In this document: positions 7,527 to 15,308 of the stretch, in pieces | Position numbering within the stretch: position 1 is the first letter of the stretch | Layout of the letters: the number at the start of each line of letters is the position of its first letter | DNA from: Hyphomicrobiales bacterium | GTDB taxonomy: Bacteria > Pseudomonadota > Alphaproteobacteria > Rhizobiales > Rhizobiaceae | Direction of reading: 5' to 3' | DNA: 64,000 nt | Assembly: GCA_900471925.1 (NCBI GenBank) | Contig: UCGV01000024.1 | Coordinates: 124,001-188,000, forward strand | Notes under the pieces: generated by a model | Seen by the model: only the letters and a program-made list of their open reading frames with translations | The model's database searches: none | What the model was told of the DNA's origin: nothing | Program-made: the position numbers and the translations under genes

Positions 7527-9818
7527 TTGAGCCAGATTCTCGATTGTTCTCATGATTTTAAGCGTTTTTTGACCGTTGACTGCGAAGATTTCCTGAACGG
7601 GGAGTTGTGTAAATTGCCGGCAGTCTTGAAGTCTAAAAGCAACGGTTCCGGCTTGGGTCGCCATACAACGGTGACCGCTGTACTTTTTTGCTTTGCGGTC
7701 ATTGTAGCGGTCGTCACGATCATGGTTTTGACGGCGCTTGAACGCGTTTCCGAAAATGCCAATGTGCTTGATGACGAGCGTTCGCGTGAAACAACTGTTG
7801 GCGCGGTCAAGACATTCGAAGATCAGCTTGCCGCTACACTTGACGATTATGCAGCTTGGGACGACGCGGCCGCCAATGTATACTCGCCTGCAGGCATGGC
7901 GTGGACGATCAGCAACTACGGCGAGATGTCCGTCAACAGCCCTCTCTTCGACATGGCTATCGTCATCGACGACGAAAAGAAGACCATCATGGCCTATCAG
8001 GACGGTCAGCCGATGCCGAAACCGGTGGGCGATTTCTTTGCCCCGTCGCTCTGGTTGCTTCTGGACAAGGCACGTGCGCCTGATGCCGGGGACAAGCCGG
8101 AGGCTACCGGCTTCGTCAGGACTCAAAAGGGCATCGCCGCCGTCGGCGTTGCGCTGGTGCGTGAGAAATCCGGCGGGCTGACGGTGCCGGCCGGTCAGCA
8201 CCGTTATCTGATATTCGCGCGGCATCTTGATGATGCCAAGGTGGAGGCTCTCGGGGATACCTATGTGCTGCACGGGCTGCGACTGGTGCCTGCGGAATTC
8301 AGTTCGGCCTATTCTGTCGAAATTGCCGATCCGGCGCGCACCGTTCTTGGAAAGCTCATCTGGGTTTCGCGGTCGCCCGGCGATATCGGTTATGCGCAGG
8401 TTCGCCCCATGGTCATCCAGGCGCTCGGCCTCGTCGGTCTGTTCTTCGTGGTCTTGCTAATCATCGGCTGGATGGCGGGGCGGCGGCTGAAAGCCGAAGA
8501 AATCACCGCGCGCGAGGAAGCGCTTCGCGACCGGCTGAGCGGCCTTTCGAACCGCGACGGTTTGGGCCTGGCGGTCGATCGTTTTGTCGCGCAGGCCCAA
8601 CAGACGAAGCAGAATGTCCTGCTGCTTTATCTCGATCTCGATGGTTTCAAGGAGGTCAATGATAGCTATGGTCACGGTACCGGCGACCAGTTGATCCGCG
8701 CCGTTGCAGCAGGCCTCGACGTGTTGATCCCCGAAGGTGCGGTGCTTGCCCGTATCGGCGGCGACGAATTCGCCATTGCCTTCCTTTCGGAGGCAGAACA
8801 TGCGGCAGCGCTACAGCTTGCCGAGCAGATCCTCGATTTCCTTGCCGAGCCGCTCGAAGTCGGTCGCCGGATCGTCGTGGTCGGCGCCAGCATCGGCATT
8901 GCCATGTCGGCGCTCGGTTCAATCGCGCGTGAGGAATTGGTGCGTCGTGCCGATCTTGCCATGTACAAGGCAAAGGAAGCCGGCCGTGCCCGCATGACGC
9001 TTTACGATCCCGCCATGGATACCGATCGTGAAACGCGTAATGCGCTGGAACTCGACCTGCGCATGGCGATCGAGAACGGCGACCTGACGCTTGCCTATCA
9101 GCCGCTTGTCGATGCGGCGACACATGAGATGCACGGCGTGGAAGCGCTGGTGCGCTGGAATCGGCCGGGCCATGGACCGGTATCGCCTGAAATCTTCATT
9201 CCGATTGCGGAGACCAGCGGACTTATCGAATCCCTCGGCCTCTTCGTGCTGCGTAAGGCCTGCGAAACGGCGAAGCAGTGGCCGGAGCTGAAAATCTCGG
9301 TCAACGTTTCTCCCGGTCAGTTCCGCAATCCGGCTTTTACGGATTATGTGCGTTATGTCCTTAAGCAGACGGAGCTGGAGGCGAGCCGCATCACGCTTGA
9401 GATCACCGAAGGCTACATGATCCAGAACCCGCAGCGCACGCGACAGTCGATCGAGCGGCTTAAATCGCTCGGCGTGAAGGTCGCGCTCGACGATTTCGGT
9501 TCAGGCTTCTCTTCGATCGGTTATCTGCGTCAGTTCGGCTTCGACCGCATCAAGATCGACCGCTCGCTGGTGACCGACATAATCGGCAACAGCCGGCAGC
9601 GGGAGATGCTCCAGGCAACGGTGGCGCTTGCGCGCGCGCTCGATATTCCAGTTACGGCCGAAGGCATCGAGACGGAAGAACAGGCGGTTGCGCTGCGCCT
9701 CTTCGGCTGCGACAGCCTGCAAGGCTATTTCTTCGGCAAGCCGATGTCGGCCGATCACATCAATGACCTGCTGCAGGAACGTCGCGAGGCCCGGGTGCTG
9801 CGCCGAATTGCAGGCTAG
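7527..9818 (+). CDS. CHASE4-GGDEF-EAL cyclic-di-GMP signalling protein
   Basis: Inner-membrane c-di-GMP protein of up to 763 residues. A helix at about 47-67 is followed by a periplasmic CHASE4-type sensor (DYAAWDDAAANVY), a second helix at about 297-315, then GGDEF (intact, residues 411-415, preceded by no RxxD inhibitory site) and EAL (intact, residues 539-541, with DDFGSGFSS further on). Both activities are therefore possible. The annotated TTG start at 7527 is uncertain: a TTG at 7614, ten bases after GGGGAG, gives a shorter N-terminus beginning LPAVLKSK that still precedes the first helix. The gene is monocistronic and ends inside a dispersed repeat. Confidence 0.9.
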   Translation: MSQILDCSHDFKRFLTVDCEDFLNGELCKLPAVLKSKSNGSGLGRHTTVTAVLFCFAVIVAVVTIMVLTALERVSENANVLDDERSRETTVGAVKTFEDQLAATLDDYAAWDDAAANVYSPAGMAWTISNYGEMSVNSPLFDMAIVIDDEKKTIMAYQDGQPMPKPVGDFFAPSLWLLLDKARAPDAGDKPEATGFVRTQKGIAAVGVALVREKSGGLTVPAGQHRYLIFARHLDDAKVEALGDTYVLHGLRLVPAEFSSAYSVEIADPARTVLGKLIWVSRSPGDIGYAQVRPMVIQALGLVGLFFVVLLIIGWMAGRRLKAEEITAREEALRDRLSGLSNRDGLGLAVDRFVAQAQQTKQNVLLLYLDLDGFKEVNDSYGHGTGDQLIRAVAAGLDVLIPEGAVLARIGGDEFAIAFLSEAEHAAALQLAEQILDFLAEPLEVGRRIVVVGASIGIAMSALGSIAREELVRRADLAMYKAKEAGRARMTLYDPAMDTDRETRNALELDLRMAIENGDLTLAYQPLVDAATHEMHGVEALVRWNRPGHGPVSPEIFIPIAETSGLIESLGLFVLRKACETAKQWPELKISVNVSPGQFRNPAFTDYVRYVLKQTELEASRITLEITEGYMIQNPQRTRQSIERLKSLGVKVALDDFGSGFSSIGYLRQFGFDRIKIDRSLVTDIIGNSRQREMLQATVALARALDIPVTAEGIETEEQAVALRLFGCDSLQGYFFGKPMSADHINDLLQERREARVLRRIAG

Positions 9819-9922
9819 AGCAATTCCAGCAAGAGTGGGAACCGGTTTTGCGTCCGGAATTGCAGATAAAACAATAAGCTAGAGCATTGAAGGTGACATC
9901 GTTGCTGCCGGAAATGCTCTAG
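9816..9922. repeat. Dispersed rhizobial-type intergenic repeat
   Basis: The element has two halves. The first (9816-9863) starts TAGAGCAATTCC and ends CCGGAATTGC, the second (9880-9922) starts CTAGAGCATT and ends AATGCTCTAG, each an inverted repeat that can fold. The first half resembles a short intergenic repeat I recall as frequent in Rhizobium and relatives (GCAATTCC...TCCGGAATTGC). It supplies the stop codon (TAG, 9816-9818) of the c-di-GMP gene and fills the space to the next gene, and might act as a transcript-end hairpin. Confidence 0.6.
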
Positions 9923-9949
9923 CGATCGCGCGCTCCCGCCGGATGCGCG

Positions 9950-10879
9950 TCAGGTGCCGATATGCTTTTGGCCGCGCTTTTTTGCGAGCGCGATCTGGTG
10001 TTGGCGCTGGCGGTAACGCAGGCGATCTTCCTCACTGCGGGTATGGTAGCAGTGGCTGCAGGAAACGCCTTCTTCGTAATAGGGTGAGGTGACTTCCTCT
10101 GCCGTGATCGGGTTGCGGCAGGCATGGCAGAGTTTGTGCTCGCCTTCCTTCAACCCGTGCTCGACAGATACGCGCTCGTCGAAGACGAAGCAGGCGCCAT
10201 CCCAGAGGCTTTCTTCCTGCGGCACTTCCTCGAGATATTTCAGGATGCCGCCCTTGAGGTGATAAACCTCTTCGAAGCCCTGTTCCTTCATGAAGGCCGT
10301 GGCCTTCTCGCAGCGGATGCCGCCGGTGCAGTACATGGCGATCTTCGGCTTGTTGTGCAGGCCGGGATTGTTACGCACCCAGTCCGGAAACTCGCGGAAG
10401 GTCTTGGTCTTCGGATCGACGGCGCCACGGAAGACGCCGATCGCCGTCTCGTAATCATTACGGGTGTCGATGACGATCGTGTCGGGATCCGAGATCAGCG
10501 CATTCCAGTCGCCCGGATCGACATAGGTTCCCACCACCTTGTTGGGGTCGATATTCTCGACGCCCATGGTGACGATTTCCTTCTTCAGCTTCACCTTCAT
10601 GCGCAGGAAAGGCATCTTGGATGCATGGCTTTCCTTGTGCTCGAGCGCGGCAAATTCCGGCTGGGCGCGCAGGAAGGCGAGCACGGCGCGGGTGCCGGCG
10701 TCGGGGCCGGCGATCGTGCCGTTGATACCTTCATGGGCAAGGAGAAGCGTGCCCTTGACGCCATTCTCTTCGCAGAGCGTCTGCAAGGGCTGCTGCAGGC
10801 TTTCGAAACGCGGCAGCGAGACGAAATGGTAGAGTGCGGCCACGAGGAATGGGCTTGTCTGGATCGCATTGTCGGTCAT
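9950..10879 (-). CDS. trhO: tRNA uridine(34) hydroxylase / rhodanese-like TrhO
   Basis: UPF0176/YceA family protein of about 309 residues; family members make 5-hydroxyuridine at the wobble position of tRNA. The N-terminal domain (LYHFVSLPRFESLQQPL, then GTLLLAHEGINGTIAG) precedes a rhodanese domain with the active-site cysteine loop YCTGGIRCEKATAFM. The C-terminus carries a CxxC...CxxC pair (CHACRNP and CSHCYH) that may bind zinc. The ATG at 10879 is chosen since the protein then begins MTDNAIQTSPFLVAALYHF; a TTG at 10915 would add 12 residues. It stands alone between a repeat and the SDR gene. Confidence 0.9.
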   Translation of the reverse strand: MTDNAIQTSPFLVAALYHFVSLPRFESLQQPLQTLCEENGVKGTLLLAHEGINGTIAGPDAGTRAVLAFLRAQPEFAALEHKESHASKMPFLRMKVKLKKEIVTMGVENIDPNKVVGTYVDPGDWNALISDPDTIVIDTRNDYETAIGVFRGAVDPKTKTFREFPDWVRNNPGLHNKPKIAMYCTGGIRCEKATAFMKEQGFEEVYHLKGGILKYLEEVPQEESLWDGACFVFDERVSVEHGLKEGEHKLCHACRNPITAEEVTSPYYEEGVSCSHCYHTRSEEDRLRYRQRQHQIALAKKRGQKHIGT

Positions 10880-10948
10880 GCGCGTGGAAATACAGAATAT
10901 GCCGGACCTGCGCAATGATATTACGCAAGTCCTGCGCCGTTTGACCTG

Positions 10949-11791
10949 TCAGGCCGCGGGCGGGAAATCCGTCGAGAAGGCGGTTTCCTTCTGCCCCTCG
11001 ATGCTGGCGAGGCGATCACTGAGCGCCTTCATGATGGCCGTATAGGAATCGCTGCCGAGGACAATGCGTTTCGGTGCGGGAGAGTGATCCGCGCTGGCGA
11101 TGATGATCTCCACCATCTTCGCGGGATCGCCGATTGGCAGACGCGACCTGTCCTGAAGCACGGTATGAACCATACCGGCGGGTGTGCCCTGATAGGCATC
11201 GATCTTTGTTCCAATCTGAGCGCTGCCGAAACGGAATTCGGTGCGGGCACCGCCGGGCTCGACGATGGTGACGCCGATATTAAAGGCCGCGAGTTCCTGC
11301 ATCATCGCTTCGAAGAAGCCTTCCCCGCCCCATTTGCTGGCATGGTAGAGCGACCCGCCGGCAATCGCGGCAAGGCCGCCATAGGTGGAGATCTGGATGA
11401 TGCGCCCGCCGCCCTGGGCGCGCAGGTGCGGAGCGGCGGCCCGGACGAGCTGGATCGGGCCGACGAGGTTGGTGGCGATCTGATGATCGATCTGTTCGTC
11501 GCTCAGTTCCTCGGCCGCGCCGAACAGGCCGTAGCCGGCATTGCTGACGATCACATCGATATGGCCGAGTTCGGCAAAAGCCCGGTTCACCACAGCGCGG
11601 ATGCCGGCGGTGTCGGTCATGTCAAGCTCCGCCGTCCACAGCCGGTCGCCATGCTGGGCCTTGAGATCGTCTACTGCGGCCTGCCTGCGGATGGTGCCGG
11701 CGACGCGGTCTCCACGCGCGAGCAGGCGCTCGGTCATAAGCAGGCCGAAGCCGCTGCTGATGCCGGTAATGAACCAGGTACGTTGCGTCAT
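10949..11791 (-). CDS. Short-chain dehydrogenase/reductase (SDR)
   Basis: Classical SDR oxidoreductase of 280 residues. TGISSGFG near the N-terminus is the TGxxxGxG nucleotide-binding motif, NAGYG follows the fourth strand, and the catalytic triad is seen as Ser in ISTYGG and YHASK. The ATG at 11791 is chosen because it places TWFITG right at the start; the longer frame runs through the operator region. The gene is divergent from a TetR regulator with two operator dyads between them, so it is very likely that regulator's target. The substrate is unknown. Confidence 0.9.
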   Translation of the reverse strand: MTQRTWFITGISSGFGLLMTERLLARGDRVAGTIRRQAAVDDLKAQHGDRLWTAELDMTDTAGIRAVVNRAFAELGHIDVIVSNAGYGLFGAAEELSDEQIDHQIATNLVGPIQLVRAAAPHLRAQGGGRIIQISTYGGLAAIAGGSLYHASKWGGEGFFEAMMQELAAFNIGVTIVEPGGARTEFRFGSAQIGTKIDAYQGTPAGMVHTVLQDRSRLPIGDPAKMVEIIIASADHSPAPKRIVLGSDSYTAIMKALSDRLASIEGQKETAFSTDFPPAA

Positions 11792-11808
11792 AAGATCTAC
11801 CTTTCTAA

Positions 11809-11850
11809 CTAACTGGTTAGACATATAGCTAGGCCTATCTAACCGGTTAG
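11809..11850. promoter_or_regulatory. Twin TetR-type operators in the SDR/tetR divergent promoter
   Basis: CTAACTGGTTAG (11809-11820) and CTAACCGGTTAG (11839-11850, perfect palindrome) lie 30 bp apart centre to centre, about three helical turns. They occupy the short space between the divergent SDR and TetR starts, so one regulator can silence both genes. Confidence 0.75.
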
Positions 11851-11887
11851 TCAAGTGATAGGGCTGGGGCGAAAAGGATGGGATTGG

Positions 11888-12460
11888 ATGCGCAATTCGG
11901 AACTGAGCAGGGAAAAGATACTAGCGGCCGCTCTTCGGGAGTTTTCCGATTACGGCATTGCCGGTGCGCGTGTGGACCGCATTGCCAAGGCTGCCGGCTG
12001 CAACAAGAATCTGATCTACATCTATTTCGAGAGCAAGGAAGCGCTCTTCGAGACGATCCTGCGAAAGCATCTGACCCGCATCTACGAAGAGCTTAATTTC
12101 ACGCCAGACGATCTGCCCGATTACGCGGCGCGCATCGTCGATTTTGCCATGGCCAATCCCGATCTCCTGCGTTTGCTTGCCTGGTTCGGGCTGGAACAAA
12201 AGGTCGGCAGCCCTGCCGAGCGCAGCGCTTCGGCGAGAGACAAGATCGCTGCCCTTGCGGCAGTGCAGGCGAAGGGGGCGGTGAATGCTGCTTTCCCGCC
12301 GGCCTTTCTGCTCACGGTCATCATGGCGATTTCCACGGCCTGGACCGCGGTCAATCCTTTCGGCTCCACCCTCGATCCTGAAGGGGCGGGCGATCCCTCG
12401 GCTTTGAGACAGAGGGTATCCGACGTCGTCAGGCTTCTGGTCGCGCTGCCCGCCGGCTAG
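11888..12460 (+). CDS. TetR family transcriptional regulator
   Basis: Repressor of about 190 residues. The N-terminal TetR DNA-binding domain reads SREKILAAALREFSDYGIAGARVDRIAKAAG followed by the recognition helix NKNLIYIYFESKEALFE. The C-terminal ligand domain has TetR_C-type features (FGLEQKV). The ATG at 11888 is preceded by AAGGA at good spacing; the GTG at 11855 would start inside the operator. It is divergent from the SDR gene and shares two operators with it. Its 3' end abuts the stop codon of the VOC gene on the other strand with no gap. Confidence 0.88.
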   Translation: MRNSELSREKILAAALREFSDYGIAGARVDRIAKAAGCNKNLIYIYFESKEALFETILRKHLTRIYEELNFTPDDLPDYAARIVDFAMANPDLLRLLAWFGLEQKVGSPAERSASARDKIAALAAVQAKGAVNAAFPPAFLLTVIMAISTAWTAVNPFGSTLDPEGAGDPSALRQRVSDVVRLLVALPAG

Positions 12461-12937
12461 TTAAGGGCGCTCCTTCCATTCCGCATAGGAGCGCATGCCG
12501 AAAGCGGGGTCGGGCTCATCGTCGAGCACGTTCAGGAACTCAATTGAGTGCCCGTCCGGATCACGGAAATAAAGCGAGAGCGCCGGCATCCAGCCGATAA
12601 CGATCGGTTCGGTAATGGGCTCGCCATGAAAGCCGTGCAGCCTCAAGCCCTTGTCGATCAATAGCGCCGGCGCCCGCATTATCTCTTCCTGCGACAGACG
12701 GAAGGCCATGTGCAGGCGCATCTTCAATGGTGCCGTGCCGGTTTCCCAGAGGCCGAGCATGGCGTTTTTCTTGCCGTTCACCCAGAAGAAGGCGATGCGG
12801 CGCTCGGGAAATTCGGCGGCGAATTCGAGGCCAACGATATCGCGGTAGAAGGGAATCGAAACCTTCAGGTCGGCGACGGTGAGATGGGTTTCGTAGATGC
12901 CCTCGATCTGCGGCAGCATGGCATTGTCTGTGGTCAT
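12461..12937 (-). CDS. VOC (glyoxalase/bleomycin-resistance fold) protein
   Basis: A 158-residue vicinal-oxygen-chelate protein with the paired beta-alpha-beta-beta-beta modules. Candidate metal ligands are His in THLTVAD, His in RLHMAF and Glu in GHSIEFLN. DPDGHSIEFLN is the usual glyoxalase-type C-terminal motif. It could be a dioxygenase, a glyoxalase or a drug-binding protein. Upstream lies a promoter with a 19-bp spacer and a SoxR-like dyad, which suggests induction by redox-cycling compounds. Its stop codon directly abuts the convergent TetR stop codon. Confidence 0.85.
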   Translation of the reverse strand: MTTDNAMLPQIEGIYETHLTVADLKVSIPFYRDIVGLEFAAEFPERRIAFFWVNGKKNAMLGLWETGTAPLKMRLHMAFRLSQEEIMRAPALLIDKGLRLHGFHGEPITEPIVIGWMPALSLYFRDPDGHSIEFLNVLDDEPDPAFGMRSYAEWKERP

Positions 12938-12968
12938 TTTATCCTCGGTCGTTTCATTGACCCGACCG

Positions 12969-12999
12969 AGGCTAGGACCTCAAGCAATGTTGAGGTCAA
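12969..12999 (-). promoter_or_regulatory. SoxR/MerR-type promoter of the VOC gene
   Basis: On the minus strand, -35 TTGACC (12999-12994) and -10 TAGCCT (12974-12969) are separated by 19 bp, the over-long spacing used by MerR-family activators. Within the spacer is the dyad CCTCAAGCAATGTTGAGG (12978-12995), with the same CCTCAA-N6-TTGAGG arms as the enterobacterial SoxR box. A further 9-bp inverted repeat (12943-12951 with 12963-12971) follows in the leader. No soxR gene is in the window. Confidence 0.7.
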
Positions 13000-13012
13000 C
13001 AGGTAAAATGCA

Positions 13013-13921
13013 TCAGTTTCGGATCGAGACCCAGAGCATTTCCAGGCGCTGGGCTTCATCGTCCGGATCATCGCCGTAAAGTGTTTCGGCACTCAGCAGT
13101 GCTTCGCGCCGGTCTTCCTGCTGACGGAAAATGATGGCATCCAGCAGATGGGCGAGATCGTCGTTGCGGGTGAAGAGCTGCGGCTCCGCCTCAACGAGAC
13201 CTGAAAGCACGGAGAGGTCGTTGATATGGCCGAGACGTTCGACCAGATCCTTGGCGAAGTCGCGTTTGGCCTTCATCGCACTTGGCCAGAGATCACGCAG
13301 AAGCGCGTGATAGAGGCGGTAGTCGTAGGTGCGCTTGCGCAGCTCGTGGAAGTCTTCAGCGGCTGCGTCCGTCAGGCAGGCATCGAGGGCCTGTCTGGCG
13401 CGGGCTGCCGTCCGGCGCCAGCTTTTTGCCAGCATGCGGGCATTCTTGCGGTGGCTCTTGTCGAACGTAACGTCGTCGAGCGCCGCAATCGCCTCGCGCA
13501 ATGCGCTGGCGGCATCCTGCAGCCGCTGCTCAAGGCCACTCTCGGCCTTTGCCATCCAGTCCCGGCGCGCTTCCAGAATGGCGACGATACGGCCGAGGGC
13601 TTCCGATTCTTCCGGCGTGCGTGCAGTTTCCTGAAGATAGCGGCCCGTGCCGACGATGGCTGCGGCATCGCGAATAGCGGACAGCGATCTCGCTGTGTCC
13701 CGCAGCCGCGCATTCTCCCGTTTCTGAAAGTCAGGAACATCGCGGGATACAAGACGGTAGAGCGAGCGCAGCCGCTTCAGGTTCTTGCGAAATGAATGGA
13801 TTGCCTCATGCGGGCCGTGCGGCTGCTTATCCAGAACGGTGATGGCGCGCATCAGCTGCTCCTCAGCCACGCTTTGGAACTCGTCGGTAAAGTCGGCCTC
13901 AGGCCGTATGCGATAGCCCAT
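13013..13921 (-). CDS. CHAD domain protein
   Basis: A 302-residue helical protein with the CHAD (conserved histidine alpha-helical) domain. Typical elements are HGPHEAIHSFRKNLKRLRSLYRL, ENARLRDTARSLSAIRDAA and EDFHELRKRTYDYRLYHALL, carrying the repeated His and basic residues that bind polyphosphate in characterised CHAD proteins. The ATG at 13921 (MGYRIRPEADF) overlaps the end of the CYTH gene by 23 bp, so the two are coupled. In many bacteria CYTH and CHAD are fused in one chain; here they are separate. A polyphosphate or triphosphate-related role is inferred. Confidence 0.88.
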   Translation of the reverse strand: MGYRIRPEADFTDEFQSVAEEQLMRAITVLDKQPHGPHEAIHSFRKNLKRLRSLYRLVSRDVPDFQKRENARLRDTARSLSAIRDAAAIVGTGRYLQETARTPEESEALGRIVAILEARRDWMAKAESGLEQRLQDAASALREAIAALDDVTFDKSHRKNARMLAKSWRRTAARARQALDACLTDAAAEDFHELRKRTYDYRLYHALLRDLWPSAMKAKRDFAKDLVERLGHINDLSVLSGLVEAEPQLFTRNDDLAHLLDAIIFRQQEDRREALLSAETLYGDDPDDEAQRLEMLWVSIRN

Positions 13922-14387
13922 GCCTGTCGTGCTCGAATTCTGTAGCAAGCGCCTGATTGGAATAGCGGAAGTCACCCGTTACCTCGCGGCCGAGCCAGGC
14001 GGGCAGGGAGGGCGTGTCGGTCTCTGCCTGCATTTCGACTTCGGCAATGACGAGACCGCGATGGGCACCGGCGAAGACATCGACTTCCCAGACGAAACCT
14101 TCGTGCGGTACGCGATGGCGTATCTTCTCGATGACGATACCAATAGCATTCTGCAGCAATTCTTCGGCATCGGAGACAGGAATATCATATTCGTATTCGT
14201 CGCGCGTCAGCGTGCTGCGGCCGATCTTAAGCGTCAGGCGCGCGCGCTCTTCGTCGAGTATCCGGATGCGGACAGAGCGGTCATCCATTGCGGCGACATA
14301 GCCCTGTTTCAGCACCGATTTGGACTGGACTGCAGAGCGCCATGCATCGCTGCGTACGAGGAACTTCCGTTCGATCTCTTTCGCCAT
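13899..14387 (-). CDS. CYTH domain protein (triphosphate tunnel metalloenzyme)
   Basis: CYTH family protein of 162 residues. It opens with MAKEIERKFLV, the ExExK metal/triphosphate motif that defines the family, and continues with alternating charged strands lining the tunnel (RIRILDEERARLTLKIG, EYEYDIPVSDAEELL, WEVDVFAG, VIAEVEM). Members hydrolyse inorganic triphosphate or related compounds. The gene overlaps and probably cotranscribes with the CHAD protein gene, suggesting a joint role in polyphosphate or triphosphate metabolism. No signal peptide is seen. Confidence 0.9.
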   Translation of the reverse strand: MAKEIERKFLVRSDAWRSAVQSKSVLKQGYVAAMDDRSVRIRILDEERARLTLKIGRSTLTRDEYEYDIPVSDAEELLQNAIGIVIEKIRHRVPHEGFVWEVDVFAGAHRGLVIAEVEMQAETDTPSLPAWLGREVTGDFRYSNQALATEFEHDRHGLSHTA

Positions 14388-14538
14388 GCGAGTGAACCTT
14401 TTGTGACAACCACCGCACGGTAACCCAATTTATGGTGATTTAATACCCGTCTTGTCGCACGGGCTGGTTTTATCTCGACAAGCCTTTGTGAGGGCGTTAT
14501 TCGAAAACCGATTTCAATCGTTTAAGGGAACTGTGGCC

Positions 14539-15177
14539 ATGGGCGAGAAGACAGAAAAACTCCTTTCCATCCTGAAACTTCAGCCCGTCGTTCCGGTGCT
14601 CATCGTCGATGATGCGAAGTCGGCCGTTTCGCTTGCGCGCGCGCTCGTCGCCGGTGGTCTGAAGGCCATCGAGATCACCATGCGCACGCCTGCCGCGCTC
14701 GACGCCGTCCGTGCAGTTGCTGCCGAGGTGGAAGGTGCCGAAGTCGGTGCCGGCACGATCCTCAATGCGGCCCATTGGGAAGCTGCTGTCGAGGCCGGCT
14801 CCAAGTTCATCGTCAGCCCCGGCACGACCCAGGAGCTTCTGGATGCCGCTGCCGATTCCCCGGTGCCGCTGCTTCCGGGTGCTGCGACCGCAAGCGAAGT
14901 GATGGCGCTGCGTGAAGAAGGCTATCAGGTGCTGAAGTTCTTCCCGGCCGAGCAGGCTGGTGGTGCGGCCTATCTCAAAGCGCTGTCTTCGCCGCTCGCA
15001 GGCACGTTCTTCTGCCCGACCGGCGGCATCTCGCTCAAGAATGCCAATGACTATCTCTCGCTGCCGAACGTCATCTGCGTCGGCGGCTCGTGGGTCGCGC
15101 CGAAGGAATTGGTTGCTGCAGGTGATTGGTCAGGCATTACCAAGCTCGCCTCCGAGGCTTTCGCGCTGAAGGCCTGA
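14539..15177 (+). CDS. eda: KDPG aldolase (2-dehydro-3-deoxy-phosphogluconate aldolase)
   Basis: Class I aldolase of the Entner-Doudoroff pathway, splitting KDPG into pyruvate and glyceraldehyde-3-phosphate; it often also cleaves 4-hydroxy-2-oxoglutarate. The catalytic glutamate is in IEITMRT (Glu45) and the Schiff-base lysine in VLKFFPAE (Lys133); GTILN and CPTGGIS bind the phosphate. The 212-residue length from the ATG at 14539, with AAGGGA upstream, is exactly usual for the family; the open frame extends 29 codons further 5' without support. It is monocistronic and followed by a hairpin terminator. Confidence 0.93.
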   Translation: MGEKTEKLLSILKLQPVVPVLIVDDAKSAVSLARALVAGGLKAIEITMRTPAALDAVRAVAAEVEGAEVGAGTILNAAHWEAAVEAGSKFIVSPGTTQELLDAAADSPVPLLPGAATASEVMALREEGYQVLKFFPAEQAGGAAYLKALSSPLAGTFFCPTGGISLKNANDYLSLPNVICVGGSWVAPKELVAAGDWSGITKLASEAFALKA

Positions 15178-15219
15178 TCTTTCAAAACCACCAGATTTTG
15201 AATGATGACAGGTTTTGGG

Positions 15220-15251
15220 CGAGGGTGGCACTGCCGCCCTCGTTTGTATTT
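15220..15251 (+). terminator. Terminator after KDPG aldolase gene
   Basis: CGAGGGTGGCA (15220-15230) pairs with TGCCGCCCTCG (15232-15242) with one G-T type mismatch, followed by TTTGTATTTC. It lies 43 bp after the aldolase stop codon. Confidence 0.7.
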
Positions 15252-15308
15252 CGGCAGTCGCAAACCTATGTTCTCCTCCAGCCTCTAAAATAGGGAGAAG
15301 ATGGGGAC

